5,755 nucleotides of DNA from an uncultured Dermatophilus sp. (lineage in GTDB: Bacteria; Actinomycetota; Actinomycetes; Actinomycetales; Dermatophilaceae). Below the pieces are notes generated by a model. It ran no database searches. It had not been told where the DNA came from and saw only the letters and a list, made by a program, of their open reading frames with translations. A program made the position numbers and the translations under genes. The stretch's first letter is position 1. Each line of letters begins with the position of its first letter. Location of the stretch: NCBI GenBank assembly GCA_945876925.1, contig CAMCQD010000130.1, positions 1 to 5,755 on the forward strand, written 5' to 3'. Positions 1-5,305 of this stretch are shown here, in pieces.

Positions 1-72
1 CTTGACGTTCACGACCTCCCCGGCGGCGCCGAGGTTGGCCACGTCGTGGGTGAGGATGAGCTTGGTGGTCAT
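1..72 (-). CDS. rplI: 50S ribosomal protein L9 (bL9), N-terminal part
   Basis: The first 24 codons of ribosomal protein L9 are present; the rest lies beyond the window edge. The peptide reads MTTKLILTHDVANLGAAGEV followed by VNVK, which is the conserved L9 start (K-x-I-L-T-x-D-V-x-x-L-G-x-x-G-x-x-V-x-V-K). This segment forms the N-terminal domain that binds 23S rRNA at the base of the L1 stalk. The ATG at 72-70 is preceded by a strong AGGAGG at 85-80, seven bases away, so the start is secure. It follows rpsR after only 15 bases, as the last visible gene of the rpsF-ssb-rpsR-rplI operon. In many actinobacteria dnaB (replicative helicase) comes next; that cannot be seen here. Confidence 0.95.
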   Translation of the reverse strand, partial: MTTKLILTHDVANLGAAGEVVNVK

Positions 73-79
73 ATCCGTG

Positions 80-86
80 CCTCCTT
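80..86 (-). promoter_or_regulatory. Ribosome binding site of rplI
   Basis: The minus strand reads AAGGAGG here, seven bases before the rplI ATG. It lies entirely within the 15-base gap after the rpsR stop codon, so rplI has its own strong initiation signal and need not depend on coupling to rpsR translation. Confidence 0.85.
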
Positions 87-87
87 C

Positions 88-324
88 TCAGCGAGCAGAG
101 CTCGTGTAGGGCAGCAGGGCCATCTCGCGGGCGTTCTTCACGGCCTTGGCGATCTTGCGCTGCTCCTGGACGGAGACGCCGGTGACGCGGCGGGCGCGGA
201 TCTTGCCGCGGTCGGAGATGAACTTACGCAGCAGCGCGGTGTCCTTGTAATCGATGTTCTCGACCTTCGCCGCTTTGAGCGGGTTGGCCTTGCGCTTGGG
301 CTTACGCACTACGGGCTTAGCCAT
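88..324 (-). CDS. rpsR: 30S ribosomal protein S18 (bS18), cysteine-free form
   Basis: This encodes a complete 78-residue S18, a primary component of the 30S platform that binds 16S rRNA as a heterodimer with S6. The hallmark core is visible: IDYKDTALLRKFISDRGKIR at about residues 24-43, then ARRVTG, and the C-terminal end AREMALLPYTSSAR. The reading frame is open for 33 codons further upstream, but that extension has no S18 similarity. The ATG at 324-322 gives the family's MAKP start and has a GAAGGGAGA ribosome binding site nine bases upstream. Many actinobacterial S18 proteins carry Zn-binding cysteines (CxxC near residue 14 and a later Cys). Here these positions are NPLK and VS, and the protein has no cysteine. 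This is the zinc-independent type. It lies 138 bases after ssb and 15 bases before rplI. Confidence 0.96.
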   Translation of the reverse strand: MAKPVVRKPKRKANPLKAAKVENIDYKDTALLRKFISDRGKIRARRVTGVSVQEQRKIAKAVKNAREMALLPYTSSAR

Positions 325-333
325 CGTGGTGCT

Positions 334-340
334 CTCCCTT
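334..340 (-). promoter_or_regulatory. Ribosome binding site of rpsR
   Basis: AAGGGAG on the minus strand, nine bases before the rpsR ATG at 324. It fixes the start at MAKP rather than at any upstream in-frame codon. A 6-bp hairpin (350-367) ends nine bases upstream of it. Confidence 0.75.
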
Positions 341-349
341 CTGGGTGAG

Positions 350-367
350 CCCGGACATGCATCCGGG
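350..367 (-). repeat. Perfect 6-bp inverted repeat upstream of rpsR RBS
   Basis: CCCGGA and TCCGGG are exact inverted copies around a 6-nt spacer (CATGCA on the plus strand, TGCATG on the minus). In the mRNA this would form a small GC-rich hairpin just 5' of the rpsR ribosome binding site. Its function is unknown; it could mark a processing site or modulate rpsR initiation. Confidence 0.45.
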
Positions 368-390
368 ATGGATATGTAACGAGAAATGTG

Positions 391-412
391 TCCCGTCCGG
401 TTCCGGCCGGGA
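391..412 (-). repeat. Inverted repeat/hairpin in the ssb-rpsR spacer
   Basis: On the minus strand TCCCG pairs with CGGGA, then a single G-A mismatch, then CCG pairs with CGG around a GAAC loop. The downstream mRNA (CACATTTCTCGTT) is only mildly U-rich, so it is at best a weak attenuator or terminator. A separate perfect 10-bp palindrome, GCGGATCCGC, sits further 5' at 433-442, close after the ssb stop. Together with the hairpin at 350-367, the 138-nt spacer holds three self-complementary elements. Confidence 0.45.
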
Positions 413-462
413 TCCGCCCGCACATCAGGCCAGCGGATCCGCGTGCCCCCGGACGGGCCCGG

Positions 463-984
463 TCAGAACGGCGGCTCGTCGTAACTGGGACCCGAGCCCC
501 AGCCGCCGGAGGCACCCGGGCCGCTAGAACCGCCAGTGGACCACGGGTCGGCGTCGGCGTTGCGTCCGCCGCCCATGCCCGCAGCAGGCCCGCCGCCGAA
601 ACCGCCGCCGCCACCGCGCTGCGTGCGGTTGACCTTCGCCGTGGCGTACCTCAGCGAGGGGCCGACCTCATCGACCTGCATCTCCATCACGCTGCGGCGC
701 TGACCGGTCTCCTTGTCCTCCCAGGAGCGGGAGACCAGGCGCCCGGACACGATCACGCGCGCGCCCTTGACCAGCGACTCGGCGGCGTTCTCCGCCGCGT
801 CACGCCAGACCGAGCAGCGAATGAACAGGGTCTCGCCGTCTTTCCACTCATTGGCGTTGCGGTCGAACTGACGCGGAGTGGAAGCCACTGTGAAACTCGC
901 CACCGCCGCCCCCGAAGGCGTGAAGCGCAGCTCGGGGTCCGCGGTGAGGTTGCCGATGAGCGTGATGACGGTTTCGCCGGCCAT
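463..984 (-). CDS. ssb: Single-stranded DNA-binding protein
   Basis: A complete 173-residue SSB that coats single-stranded DNA during replication, repair and recombination, acting as a tetramer. The OB-fold spans about residues 4-112, beginning VITLIGNLTADPELRFTPSG, with the conserved FTVAS segment near 31, the WKDGET..FIRCSVWRDAAENAAESL core at about 47-71, and KGARVIVSGRL near 73-83. A glycine-rich, low-complexity linker (about 122-165) follows. The C-terminus ends SYDEPPF, the acidic-hydrophobic tip through which SSB recruits partner proteins. The ATG at 984 is preceded by AAAGGA six bases away. It starts 21 bases after rpsF, the standard actinobacterial order. Length and domain plan are normal, with no frameshift. 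Confidence 0.97.
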   Translation of the reverse strand: MAGETVITLIGNLTADPELRFTPSGAAVASFTVASTPRQFDRNANEWKDGETLFIRCSVWRDAAENAAESLVKGARVIVSGRLVSRSWEDKETGQRRSVMEMQVDEVGPSLRYATAKVNRTQRGGGGGFGGGPAAGMGGGRNADADPWSTGGSSGPGASGGWGSGPSYDEPPF

Positions 985-990
985 GGCGGG

Positions 991-996
991 TCCTTT
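991..996 (-). promoter_or_regulatory. Ribosome binding site of ssb
   Basis: AAAGGA on the minus strand, six bases before the ssb ATG and within the 21-base rpsF-ssb gap. It is a weaker match to the anti-SD than the sites before rpsF and rplI. Confidence 0.65.
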
Positions 997-1005
997 CGGA
1001 TCGAA

Positions 1006-1296
1006 TCAGGCTGCGTCCTGGCGCAGCAGTTTGGTCCGCAGGATCGACTCGCTCAGGCCGAGCTGACGGTCCATTTCCTTGGCGGTAGCGGAGTCCGACG
1101 TGAAGTCGACGACGACGTAGATGCCCTCGGAGCGCTTCTTGATGTCGTAGGCGAGCCGCCGGCGGCCCCACACGTCGACGTTGTCGATGGTTCCCTTCGC
1201 TGCGGTGACGACCTTGAGGTACCGCTCCAGGGAAGCGGCCACCTGGCGCTCATCGATCTCGGGGTCGACGATGATCATGATCTCGTACTTACGCAT
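1006..1296 (-). CDS. rpsF: 30S ribosomal protein S6 (bS6)
   Basis: A complete 96-residue S6, the 30S platform protein that pairs with S18 before binding 16S rRNA. The family pattern is clear: MRKYEIMIIVDPEIDERQV at the N-terminus, the VDVWGRRRLAYDIKKRSEGI segment at about residues 40-59, then YVVVDFTSD and the C-terminal ESILRTKLLR. The frame stays open 29 codons upstream, but the ATG at 1296-1294 begins the conserved MRKYE sequence and follows a near-perfect AAGGAGGT. It is the first gene of the rpsF-ssb-rpsR-rplI operon. The mRNA just upstream can fold so that its Shine-Dalgarno is paired (1310-1352), suggesting feedback control by S6:S18. Confidence 0.97.
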   Translation of the reverse strand: MRKYEIMIIVDPEIDERQVAASLERYLKVVTAAKGTIDNVDVWGRRRLAYDIKKRSEGIYVVVDFTSDSATAKEMDRQLGLSESILRTKLLRQDAA

Positions 1297-1308
1297 GCTC
1301 GTTAACCC

Positions 1309-1316
1309 ACCTCCTT
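1309..1316 (-). promoter_or_regulatory. Ribosome binding site of rpsF (near-perfect anti-SD match)
   Basis: AAGGAGGT on the minus strand, an almost ideal complement of the 16S 3' end. The spacing to the ATG is 12 bases, longer than the usual 5-9. Its AGGAGG core (1310-1315) is exactly complementary to CCTCCT at 1352-1347, so it can be hidden in a stem. Confidence 0.85.
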
Positions 1317-1352
1317 CGGTCTGTTCGGTCACGGTGTCTCCGTGACAGGAGG
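1310..1352 (-). promoter_or_regulatory. Putative S6:S18-binding autoregulatory mRNA leader that sequesters the rpsF SD
   Basis: Seen on the minus strand, 5' to 3': CCTCCT (1352-1347), then directly a perfect 7-bp hairpin GTCACGG / CCGTGAC (1346-1340 and 1334-1328) with loop AGACA, then 12 unpaired bases CGAACAGACCGA (1327-1316), then AGGAGG (1315-1310), which pairs exactly with the CCTCCT. The result is an outer 6-bp stem that holds the rpsF Shine-Dalgarno, an inner hairpin stacked on it, and a one-sided bulge containing CCG. Known biology: many bacterial rpsF leaders bind the S6:S18 complex through a CCG trinucleotide in a bulge flanked by a stem and a hairpin, mimicking the 16S site. The architecture and position match; the identity of the ligand is inferred. 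Confidence 0.6.
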
Positions 1353-1365
1353 GCTGGCGTGCGCT

Positions 1366-1395
1366 GTTCACCGGCACCGGCACCGGCAGCTGAAC
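1366..1395 (-). repeat. Triple CCGGCA tandem repeat inside a GTTCA/TGAAC inverted repeat
   Basis: On the plus strand CCGGCA occurs three times in tandem at 1371-1388. The block is bracketed by GTTCA (1366-1370) and TGAAC (1391-1395), which are exact inverted copies. The transcript could form a hairpin with a CCGG/CCGG inner stem. It lies in the 5' leader region of the rpsF operon; its role is unknown. Confidence 0.45.
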
Positions 1396-1399
1396 CGGC

Positions 1400-1450
1400 C
1401 GGGCCTCCCCTCGCGGGGCGGCCCGCGGGCGGCACCTGCCACGAGGCAGG
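1400..1450 (-). repeat. Two tandem GC-rich hairpins in the rpsF upstream region
   Basis: The first hairpin has CGGGCC (1400-1405) pairing with GGCCCG (1420-1425), plus an inner CCCC/GGGG stem around a 4-nt loop, with one T-C mismatch between. The second is a perfect 6-bp stem CCTGCC (1435-1440) / GGCAGG (1445-1450) with a 4-nt loop. Neither is followed by a U-tract on the minus strand. They could belong to a terminator cluster after the glycosyltransferase gene, or to the 5' leader of the ribosomal operon if the promoter candidate at 1467-1472 is real. Confidence 0.4.
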
Positions 1451-1466
1451 CGGGTGAACGGGAATC

Positions 1467-1472
1467 AGGGTA
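1467..1472 (-). promoter_or_regulatory. Candidate -10 element for the rpsF operon
   Basis: TACCCT on the minus strand fits the loose actinobacterial TANNNT pattern and is the best -10-like hexamer seen between the glycosyltransferase stop and rpsF. The best -35 at 16-17 bases upstream (GTGTCA or CGTGTC around 1489-1495) is poor. If used, the transcript would start near 1460 with a structured leader of about 165 nt. Confidence 0.25.
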
Positions 1473-1540
1473 CCCGGGCCGGTGAGGGTGACACGAATCG
1501 CGGACCAGGGTTGTGGACGCCCGGGCGCGGGCGCCGGCCA

Positions 1541-1571
1541 GGCCTGCCCTCCCGGCGGCGTCTGGCAGGCC
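1541..1571 (-). terminator. Candidate terminator hairpin after the glycosyltransferase gene
   Basis: GGCCTGCC (1541-1548) and GGCAGGCC (1564-1571) are exact 8-bp inverted copies with a 15-nt loop. On the minus strand the hairpin begins eight bases after the stop codon of the glycosyltransferase gene. No U-tract follows, which is common for high-GC actinobacterial terminators, so its efficiency cannot be judged. A GCCCG/CGGGC stem (1519-1532) follows it. Confidence 0.45.
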
Positions 1572-1579
1572 CGCGGCCC

Positions 1580-2989
1580 TCAGAACGTCACGACGAGCCG
1601 GTCGCGCTGCCCGGCCGCAGGCCCGGCCGCATCATCGGCCTCGGCCCGCAGCGCCGAGGCCTCATCGGCGACCCGGGGCGCGGCCGGGCGCGCAGCCGCG
1701 GTGCGGTACACCCGGACCGCCAGCACCACGAGCATCGCCAGGCGCAGGATGAGGAAGAAGGCGTACCAGCCGGCCGGCAGGGCCCGGCTGGGATTGGCCT
1801 GGTAGGGGATGTGCATCCACACCATGACGAAATACACGACCTCGGTGGCCACCCAGGGCAGGTAGATCCGCCACGGGACGCGGGCCAGCGCGACCAGCGG
1901 CAGCAGCCACAGCCCCCATTGCGGCGGAACGGCCTTGGCAGTGAGCATGATCACCACGAGCATGACGATGGACGTCTCGGCGATCATCGGACGGCGCCTG
2001 ACCCCCAGCGCCATGAGGGAGCCGGCGATGATCGCCAGCACCCAGCCGCACAGCGCGACCACGGTCGCCCCCGCGAACGGCAGCGGCCGCCCGGCGAGGG
2101 TAAACAGGTACACCAGGGAGCCGAACTCGGGGGAGGCGGAGAGCCACGAGCTGTACGCCGCACCGACGTCGTACCCCATCGCCCGCAGCAGCACCAGGAC
2201 GAACAGGGCACTGCCCAGGGCGACCCCGGCGGTACGCGCCAGGGCCCGGTACTGGCCCGCCCGGATCGCCGAGAGGGCCAGCGCCAGCAGCACGATGAGG
2301 GCGTAGGTGCGCGACAGCACCGCCAGCCCGAACACCGCGCCGGCGGCCCACTCGCGCTCGCGGCTCCACAGCAGCAGCCCGGCCGAGATGCAGAGCACGC
2401 CCAGCAGGTCGACCCCGACGATGGAGACGGTGATGAGCAGCGGGCTCACCGCAATGGCCGTGGCCGCGCGCGGATGACGCCGCGTGGTCAGCACCGTGAC
2501 GATGACCAGCGCGGCCGCCAGCACGGCGGCCACCACGGCCCACACGCCCACGAATGGCTGCGCCCCCGCCGCGCCCAGGGGGGCGAAGAAGGACAGCAGC
2601 CACAGCACCGCGCCGGTGCCCACCGGCTGGGTGAGCGCGTTCACCGAATACGGGAAGGAGGAATCCACCAGGCCGCTGGACACGAGCATGTTCGGCAGGT
2701 CGGAGTAGCAGGCCCGCCAGAACACCGCATCCCCGCCCCAGCCGTTCTCGAAGCAGTACGACTTCTGCACGACCCCGAGGGCCACCATGGCCGTGGCCAG
2801 CACCGAGAGCACGGCGGCGAACGGCTGCCAGGCAGGCACCAGCGTGCCCGCCCAGCGGCCCGAGGCCACCCGGGTCGCCGGGATACGGGCATGCGCCCCG
2901 AGCGGACCGCCTAGCAGCGTGTCCCGTGGCCGGACCGGCTCGGCAGGCGGGGCGTCACCGGGCGAAGGCGTTGGTCCGCTCAAGGTCAT
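1580..2989 (-). CDS. GT87-type integral membrane glycosyltransferase
   Basis: A 469-residue multi-pass protein, probably a GT-C-fold transferase that moves a sugar (mannose in characterised mycobacterial relatives) from a polyprenyl-phosphate donor on the outer face of the membrane. After a Pro/Ala-rich cytoplasmic N-terminus, the first helix is at about 53-74. It is followed by an outer loop with GWGGDAVFWRACYSDLPNM (83-101) and GLVDSSFPYS, typical of the family and containing acidic residues that may be catalytic. About ten further hydrophobic segments follow, with the family-like KAVPPQWGLWLLPL at about 352-365. The hydrophilic tail (430-469) is Ala/Arg/Asp-rich. It lies 83 bases after the PBP gene, like Rv0051 next to ponA1 in Mycobacterium. 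The ATG at 2989 has no good Shine-Dalgarno, so the start is less certain than the family call. Substrate unknown. Confidence 0.8.
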   Translation of the reverse strand: MTLSGPTPSPGDAPPAEPVRPRDTLLGGPLGAHARIPATRVASGRWAGTLVPAWQPFAAVLSVLATAMVALGVVQKSYCFENGWGGDAVFWRACYSDLPNMLVSSGLVDSSFPYSVNALTQPVGTGAVLWLLSFFAPLGAAGAQPFVGVWAVVAAVLAAALVIVTVLTTRRHPRAATAIAVSPLLITVSIVGVDLLGVLCISAGLLLWSREREWAAGAVFGLAVLSRTYALIVLLALALSAIRAGQYRALARTAGVALGSALFVLVLLRAMGYDVGAAYSSWLSASPEFGSLVYLFTLAGRPLPFAGATVVALCGWVLAIIAGSLMALGVRRRPMIAETSIVMLVVIMLTAKAVPPQWGLWLLPLVALARVPWRIYLPWVATEVVYFVMVWMHIPYQANPSRALPAGWYAFFLILRLAMLVVLAVRVYRTAAARPAAPRVADEASALRAEADDAAGPAAGQRDRLVVTF

Positions 2990-3030
2990 GGTGACGAGAC
3001 TACTTGCCCTGGTTGCCCGCTGGCTGCGGC

Positions 3031-3044
3031 CCGCCGGCCGGCGG
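3031..3044. repeat. 14-bp perfect palindrome between PBP and glycosyltransferase genes
   Basis: CCGCCGGCCGGCGG reads the same on both strands and lies in the 83-base gap between the PBP stop and the glycosyltransferase start. In RNA it could form a 5-bp stem with a GGCC loop. No U-tract follows. It may be no more than GC-rich background, or a weak attenuator lowering expression of the downstream gene. Confidence 0.35.
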
Positions 3045-3072
3045 ACGCCCGGGGGACACCCAGCCTGGCCGG

Positions 3073-5178
3073 CTAGTCCTCCTCGCCGCCGGAGTCGCGC
3101 CCTTCAGGACGCCGGGAGTCGCTCCGGTCACGGTCCTGGTCGCTCCGGTTCTGGTCATCCCGGTTCTCATCGCCCTGAGTCGGCTGGCTGGTCTCATTGC
3201 CGGGTTCCGGAGTGGGGTTCACCCAGATCCGCGCGGTCGAGTCACCGATGCCGACCCGCTGCGGGAAGGCCACCGGGTCCCGGCCGGCCATGAACCGGCG
3301 CATGTAATTCGTCCAGATGGCCAGCGGGTAGGAACCGCCGGTGACCTCGCTGCCCCCGCCGATGCCCCTGAGCGGCTGGGCCACGCCCTTGGAGTCGGGC
3401 ATGTACAGCGCCACCGCGGTGGCCGCCTGCGGGGTGAAGCCGTCGAACCAGACCGACTTGTTCTCATCGGTGGTCCCGGTCTTGCCAGCCGCCGCGTAGC
3501 CGATGGCCTGCGCCTTCTTACCGGTCCCGTCGGTGACCACGCGGGTCATCGCCTCGATCGTGTCGGCCGCGACATCAGCCGAGAGCACCTGCCGGGTCGA
3601 GGGGGCCGCGGTGTACCCCTTGATCCGGTCATGGGTGCTGGTGAGCTGGCGCACGACGTACGGCTCGGCGCGCACGCCGCTGGCGGCGATGGTGGCGTAC
3701 GCGTTGGCCATGTCGATCACCCTGGTCGAAGCCGTGCCGAACACGTTGGACGGGTTGTCCTCCAGGCCGGGGGTGTTCTCGGGCAGGCCCAGCTTGATCG
3801 CCATCTCCTTGGTCCTGGCCGGGCCGATCTCCAGGTTCGCCGCGGCGAAGATGGTGTTCACCGACTTGGCGAGGGCATCACGCAGCGAGAGGTACCCGTA
3901 CGACTTGTCCTCGAAGTTCTTCACTTCCCACGGCTCGCCCTTGGTCTCGGCGGCGCTGAACCAGCGCGGGGAGTTGCCGTCGTAGGTCTGCCGGGTGCTG
4001 ATGCCCTGCTCCAGCGCGGCCGCCAGGGTGAACACCTTGAACGTCGAACCGGTCTGCAGCTGAGCCTGGGTGGCCGCCGAGTAGGGGTTCGTGGCGTAGT
4101 CGGCGCCGCCGTACAGCGCCAGGATCGCGCCGTCACCGGGCTTGATGGTGACCAGGCCGGCCCGGATGCCATTGGCGGCGGTGCCGCCGGGACGCTCGGT
4201 GCTGACCGCGTCGACGGCGGCCTGCTGGCTGCTGCGATCGATGGTGGTGGTCACCCGCAGTCCGCCGCGCTCGATCTCCTCGGCGGTCAGCCCGGCCTTG
4301 CTCATGAGCTCTTCGCGGGCCAGGGACACCACGTACCCGTTCGGCCCGGACAACGCGGTAGCGGGCTTGGCGGCGACGGTCTCGGGCAGCTTCACCCCGT
4401 CGCGCTGGGCCTCGGTGATCCAGCCCTCGGAGAACATGCCCTCGGCCACGTACTGCATCCGGCTGGTGACGTTGGCGCGCTGCTGGTCCCCTCGCGCCGG
4501 GTCGTACAGCGACGGGGCCCGCAGCACCGAGGCGATGAACACCGACTGGGACAGGCTGAGCTCGGAGACGTTCTTGCCGAAGTAGGCCTGCGCAGCGGCC
4601 TGGACGCCGTAGGCACCCCGGCCGAAGTAGATGGTGTTGAGGTAGTTGCCGAGGATCTCGTCCTTGGACTGGGCCTGCTCGACCTTGATGCTGATGATCA
4701 GCTCGCGGCCCTTACGGGCCAGGGTCTGGTCGTGGCTGAGGAAGTAGTTCTTGACGTACTGCTGGGTGATCGTCGACCCGCCCTGCGTGGGCCCGCCGGT
4801 GATAGCGGCCCACATCGCCCGGCCGATACCGGAAACCGATACGCCGGGGTTGGAGTAGAAGTCCCGGTCCTCGGCCGCCAGCACCGCGTGCTGCAATTCC
4901 TTGGGCACCGCATCCAGCTTGACCGATTCGCGGTTGACGGCGCTCTGGCGGGCCAGCTCGGTCTTGCCGTCGGAGTAGTAGTAGATCGAGGTCTCCGTCT
5001 GCGCCATATCATTAGGCGAAGGAACCTGGATCAAAGCGTACGCCAGTCCGAACAGCACGAAGACAGCGAGCACCAGCCCCAGGAGCACGGCCATCAGTCC
5101 CTGCCAGCTGAGCAGCCGGCGCCACCCCCGCTTCACCCTGAGGTTGCCGCCCTTGCTCATGACGACTCGTGCGCCCAC
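3073..5178 (-). CDS. ponA: Class A penicillin-binding protein (bifunctional transglycosylase/transpeptidase)
   Basis: A complete 701-residue peptidoglycan synthase that polymerises lipid II and cross-links the stem peptides outside the membrane. A short basic cytoplasmic segment precedes one membrane helix (about 28-50). The GT51 domain follows with AAEDRDFYSNPGVS (catalytic Glu103), GGSTITQQYVKN (133-144) and RKGREL (155-160, second Glu159). The transpeptidase domain has STFK with nucleophile Ser378, SVN at 439-441 and KTGT at 566-569. All active-site motifs are intact. The tail (about 660-701) is hydrophilic and rich in Asp, Arg and Ser; no PASTA domain is present. The GTG start at 5178 is chosen over the ATG at 5160 because GGAGGGGA lies five bases before it and no SD serves the ATG. 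It is syntenic with mycobacterial ponA1. The GTRAC array upstream may regulate it. Confidence 0.95.
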   Translation of the reverse strand: MGARVVMSKGGNLRVKRGWRRLLSWQGLMAVLLGLVLAVFVLFGLAYALIQVPSPNDMAQTETSIYYYSDGKTELARQSAVNRESVKLDAVPKELQHAVLAAEDRDFYSNPGVSVSGIGRAMWAAITGGPTQGGSTITQQYVKNYFLSHDQTLARKGRELIISIKVEQAQSKDEILGNYLNTIYFGRGAYGVQAAAQAYFGKNVSELSLSQSVFIASVLRAPSLYDPARGDQQRANVTSRMQYVAEGMFSEGWITEAQRDGVKLPETVAAKPATALSGPNGYVVSLAREELMSKAGLTAEEIERGGLRVTTTIDRSSQQAAVDAVSTERPGGTAANGIRAGLVTIKPGDGAILALYGGADYATNPYSAATQAQLQTGSTFKVFTLAAALEQGISTRQTYDGNSPRWFSAAETKGEPWEVKNFEDKSYGYLSLRDALAKSVNTIFAAANLEIGPARTKEMAIKLGLPENTPGLEDNPSNVFGTASTRVIDMANAYATIAASGVRAEPYVVRQLTSTHDRIKGYTAAPSTRQVLSADVAADTIEAMTRVVTDGTGKKAQAIGYAAAGKTGTTDENKSVWFDGFTPQAATAVALYMPDSKGVAQPLRGIGGGSEVTGGSYPLAIWTNYMRRFMAGRDPVAFPQRVGIGDSTARIWVNPTPEPGNETSQPTQGDENRDDQNRSDQDRDRSDSRRPEGRDSGGEED
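3118..3149 (-). repeat. Imperfect 21-bp repeat in the PBP C-terminal tail
   Basis: The 11-mer GTCGCTCCGGT occurs at 3118-3128 and again at 3139-3149, a 21-base (seven-codon) period, with a looser third copy after it. It encodes the Asp/Arg/Ser-rich tail (RSDQDR, RSDSRR) of the PBP, so the tail seems to have grown by local duplication and may vary in length between strains. Confidence 0.5.
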
Positions 5179-5183
5179 GTCGC

Positions 5184-5191
5184 TCCCCTCC
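5184..5191 (-). promoter_or_regulatory. Ribosome binding site deciding the GTG start of the PBP gene
   Basis: GGAGGGGA on the minus strand ends five bases before the GTG at 5178-5176. The alternative ATG at 5160 would be 23 bases away and has no other purine-rich element, so GTG is the likely start. Confidence 0.75.
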
Positions 5192-5226
5192 GGACCCTTT
5201 GCCGAATCCAGTAACCCAACCGGCTA

Positions 5227-5232
5227 AGTATG
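5227..5232 (-). promoter_or_regulatory. Candidate -10 element (proximal) of the PBP gene
   Basis: CATACT on the minus strand, in the most AT-rich part of the gap before the PBP gene. It would place the transcript start about 40 bases before the GTG. No convincing -35 is found 16-18 bases upstream. Confidence 0.25.
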
Positions 5233-5281
5233 ACCGGATGTGGGGTCAGCCTGCACCGTTTGTATGCACAACCTTTGCGAG

Positions 5282-5287
5282 ATCGTA
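5282..5287 (-). promoter_or_regulatory. Candidate -10 element (distal) of the PBP gene
   Basis: TACGAT on the minus strand matches TANNNT. Its -35 (GTTACC, 17-base spacer) is a poor sigma-A match but overlaps the first GTRAC repeat, the arrangement expected for a promoter that depends on an OmpR-family activator. The leader would be about 95 nt. Confidence 0.3.
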
Positions 5288-5305
5288 GCGCCCGGCGGAC
5301 GAGCG

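Noticed and set aside
325..423. N-terminal extension of rpsR by 33 codons
   Set aside because: The open frame exists, but the extension has no S18 similarity and the ATG at 324 has both the family start MAKP and a proper RBS.
388..1305. A 305-codon plus-strand frame across ssb and rpsF
   Set aside because: It spans two well-supported minus-strand genes and their gap, and has no recognisable domain.
1297..1383. N-terminal extension of rpsF by 29 codons
   Set aside because: It would translate through the SD and the leader hairpin; MRKYE at 1296 is the conserved S6 start.
1454..2914. A 486-codon open frame on the plus strand, opposite the glycosyltransferase
   Set aside because: The translation is a low-complexity Arg/His/Gly/Pro/Gln string, typical of an antisense shadow; the minus frame encodes a coherent membrane protein.
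3004..5214. A 736-codon open frame on the plus strand, opposite the PBP gene
   Set aside because: It is the mirror of a real gene in GC-rich DNA. The product is rich in Gly, Arg, His, Val and Leu with no recognisable domain, while the minus frame carries every PBP motif.
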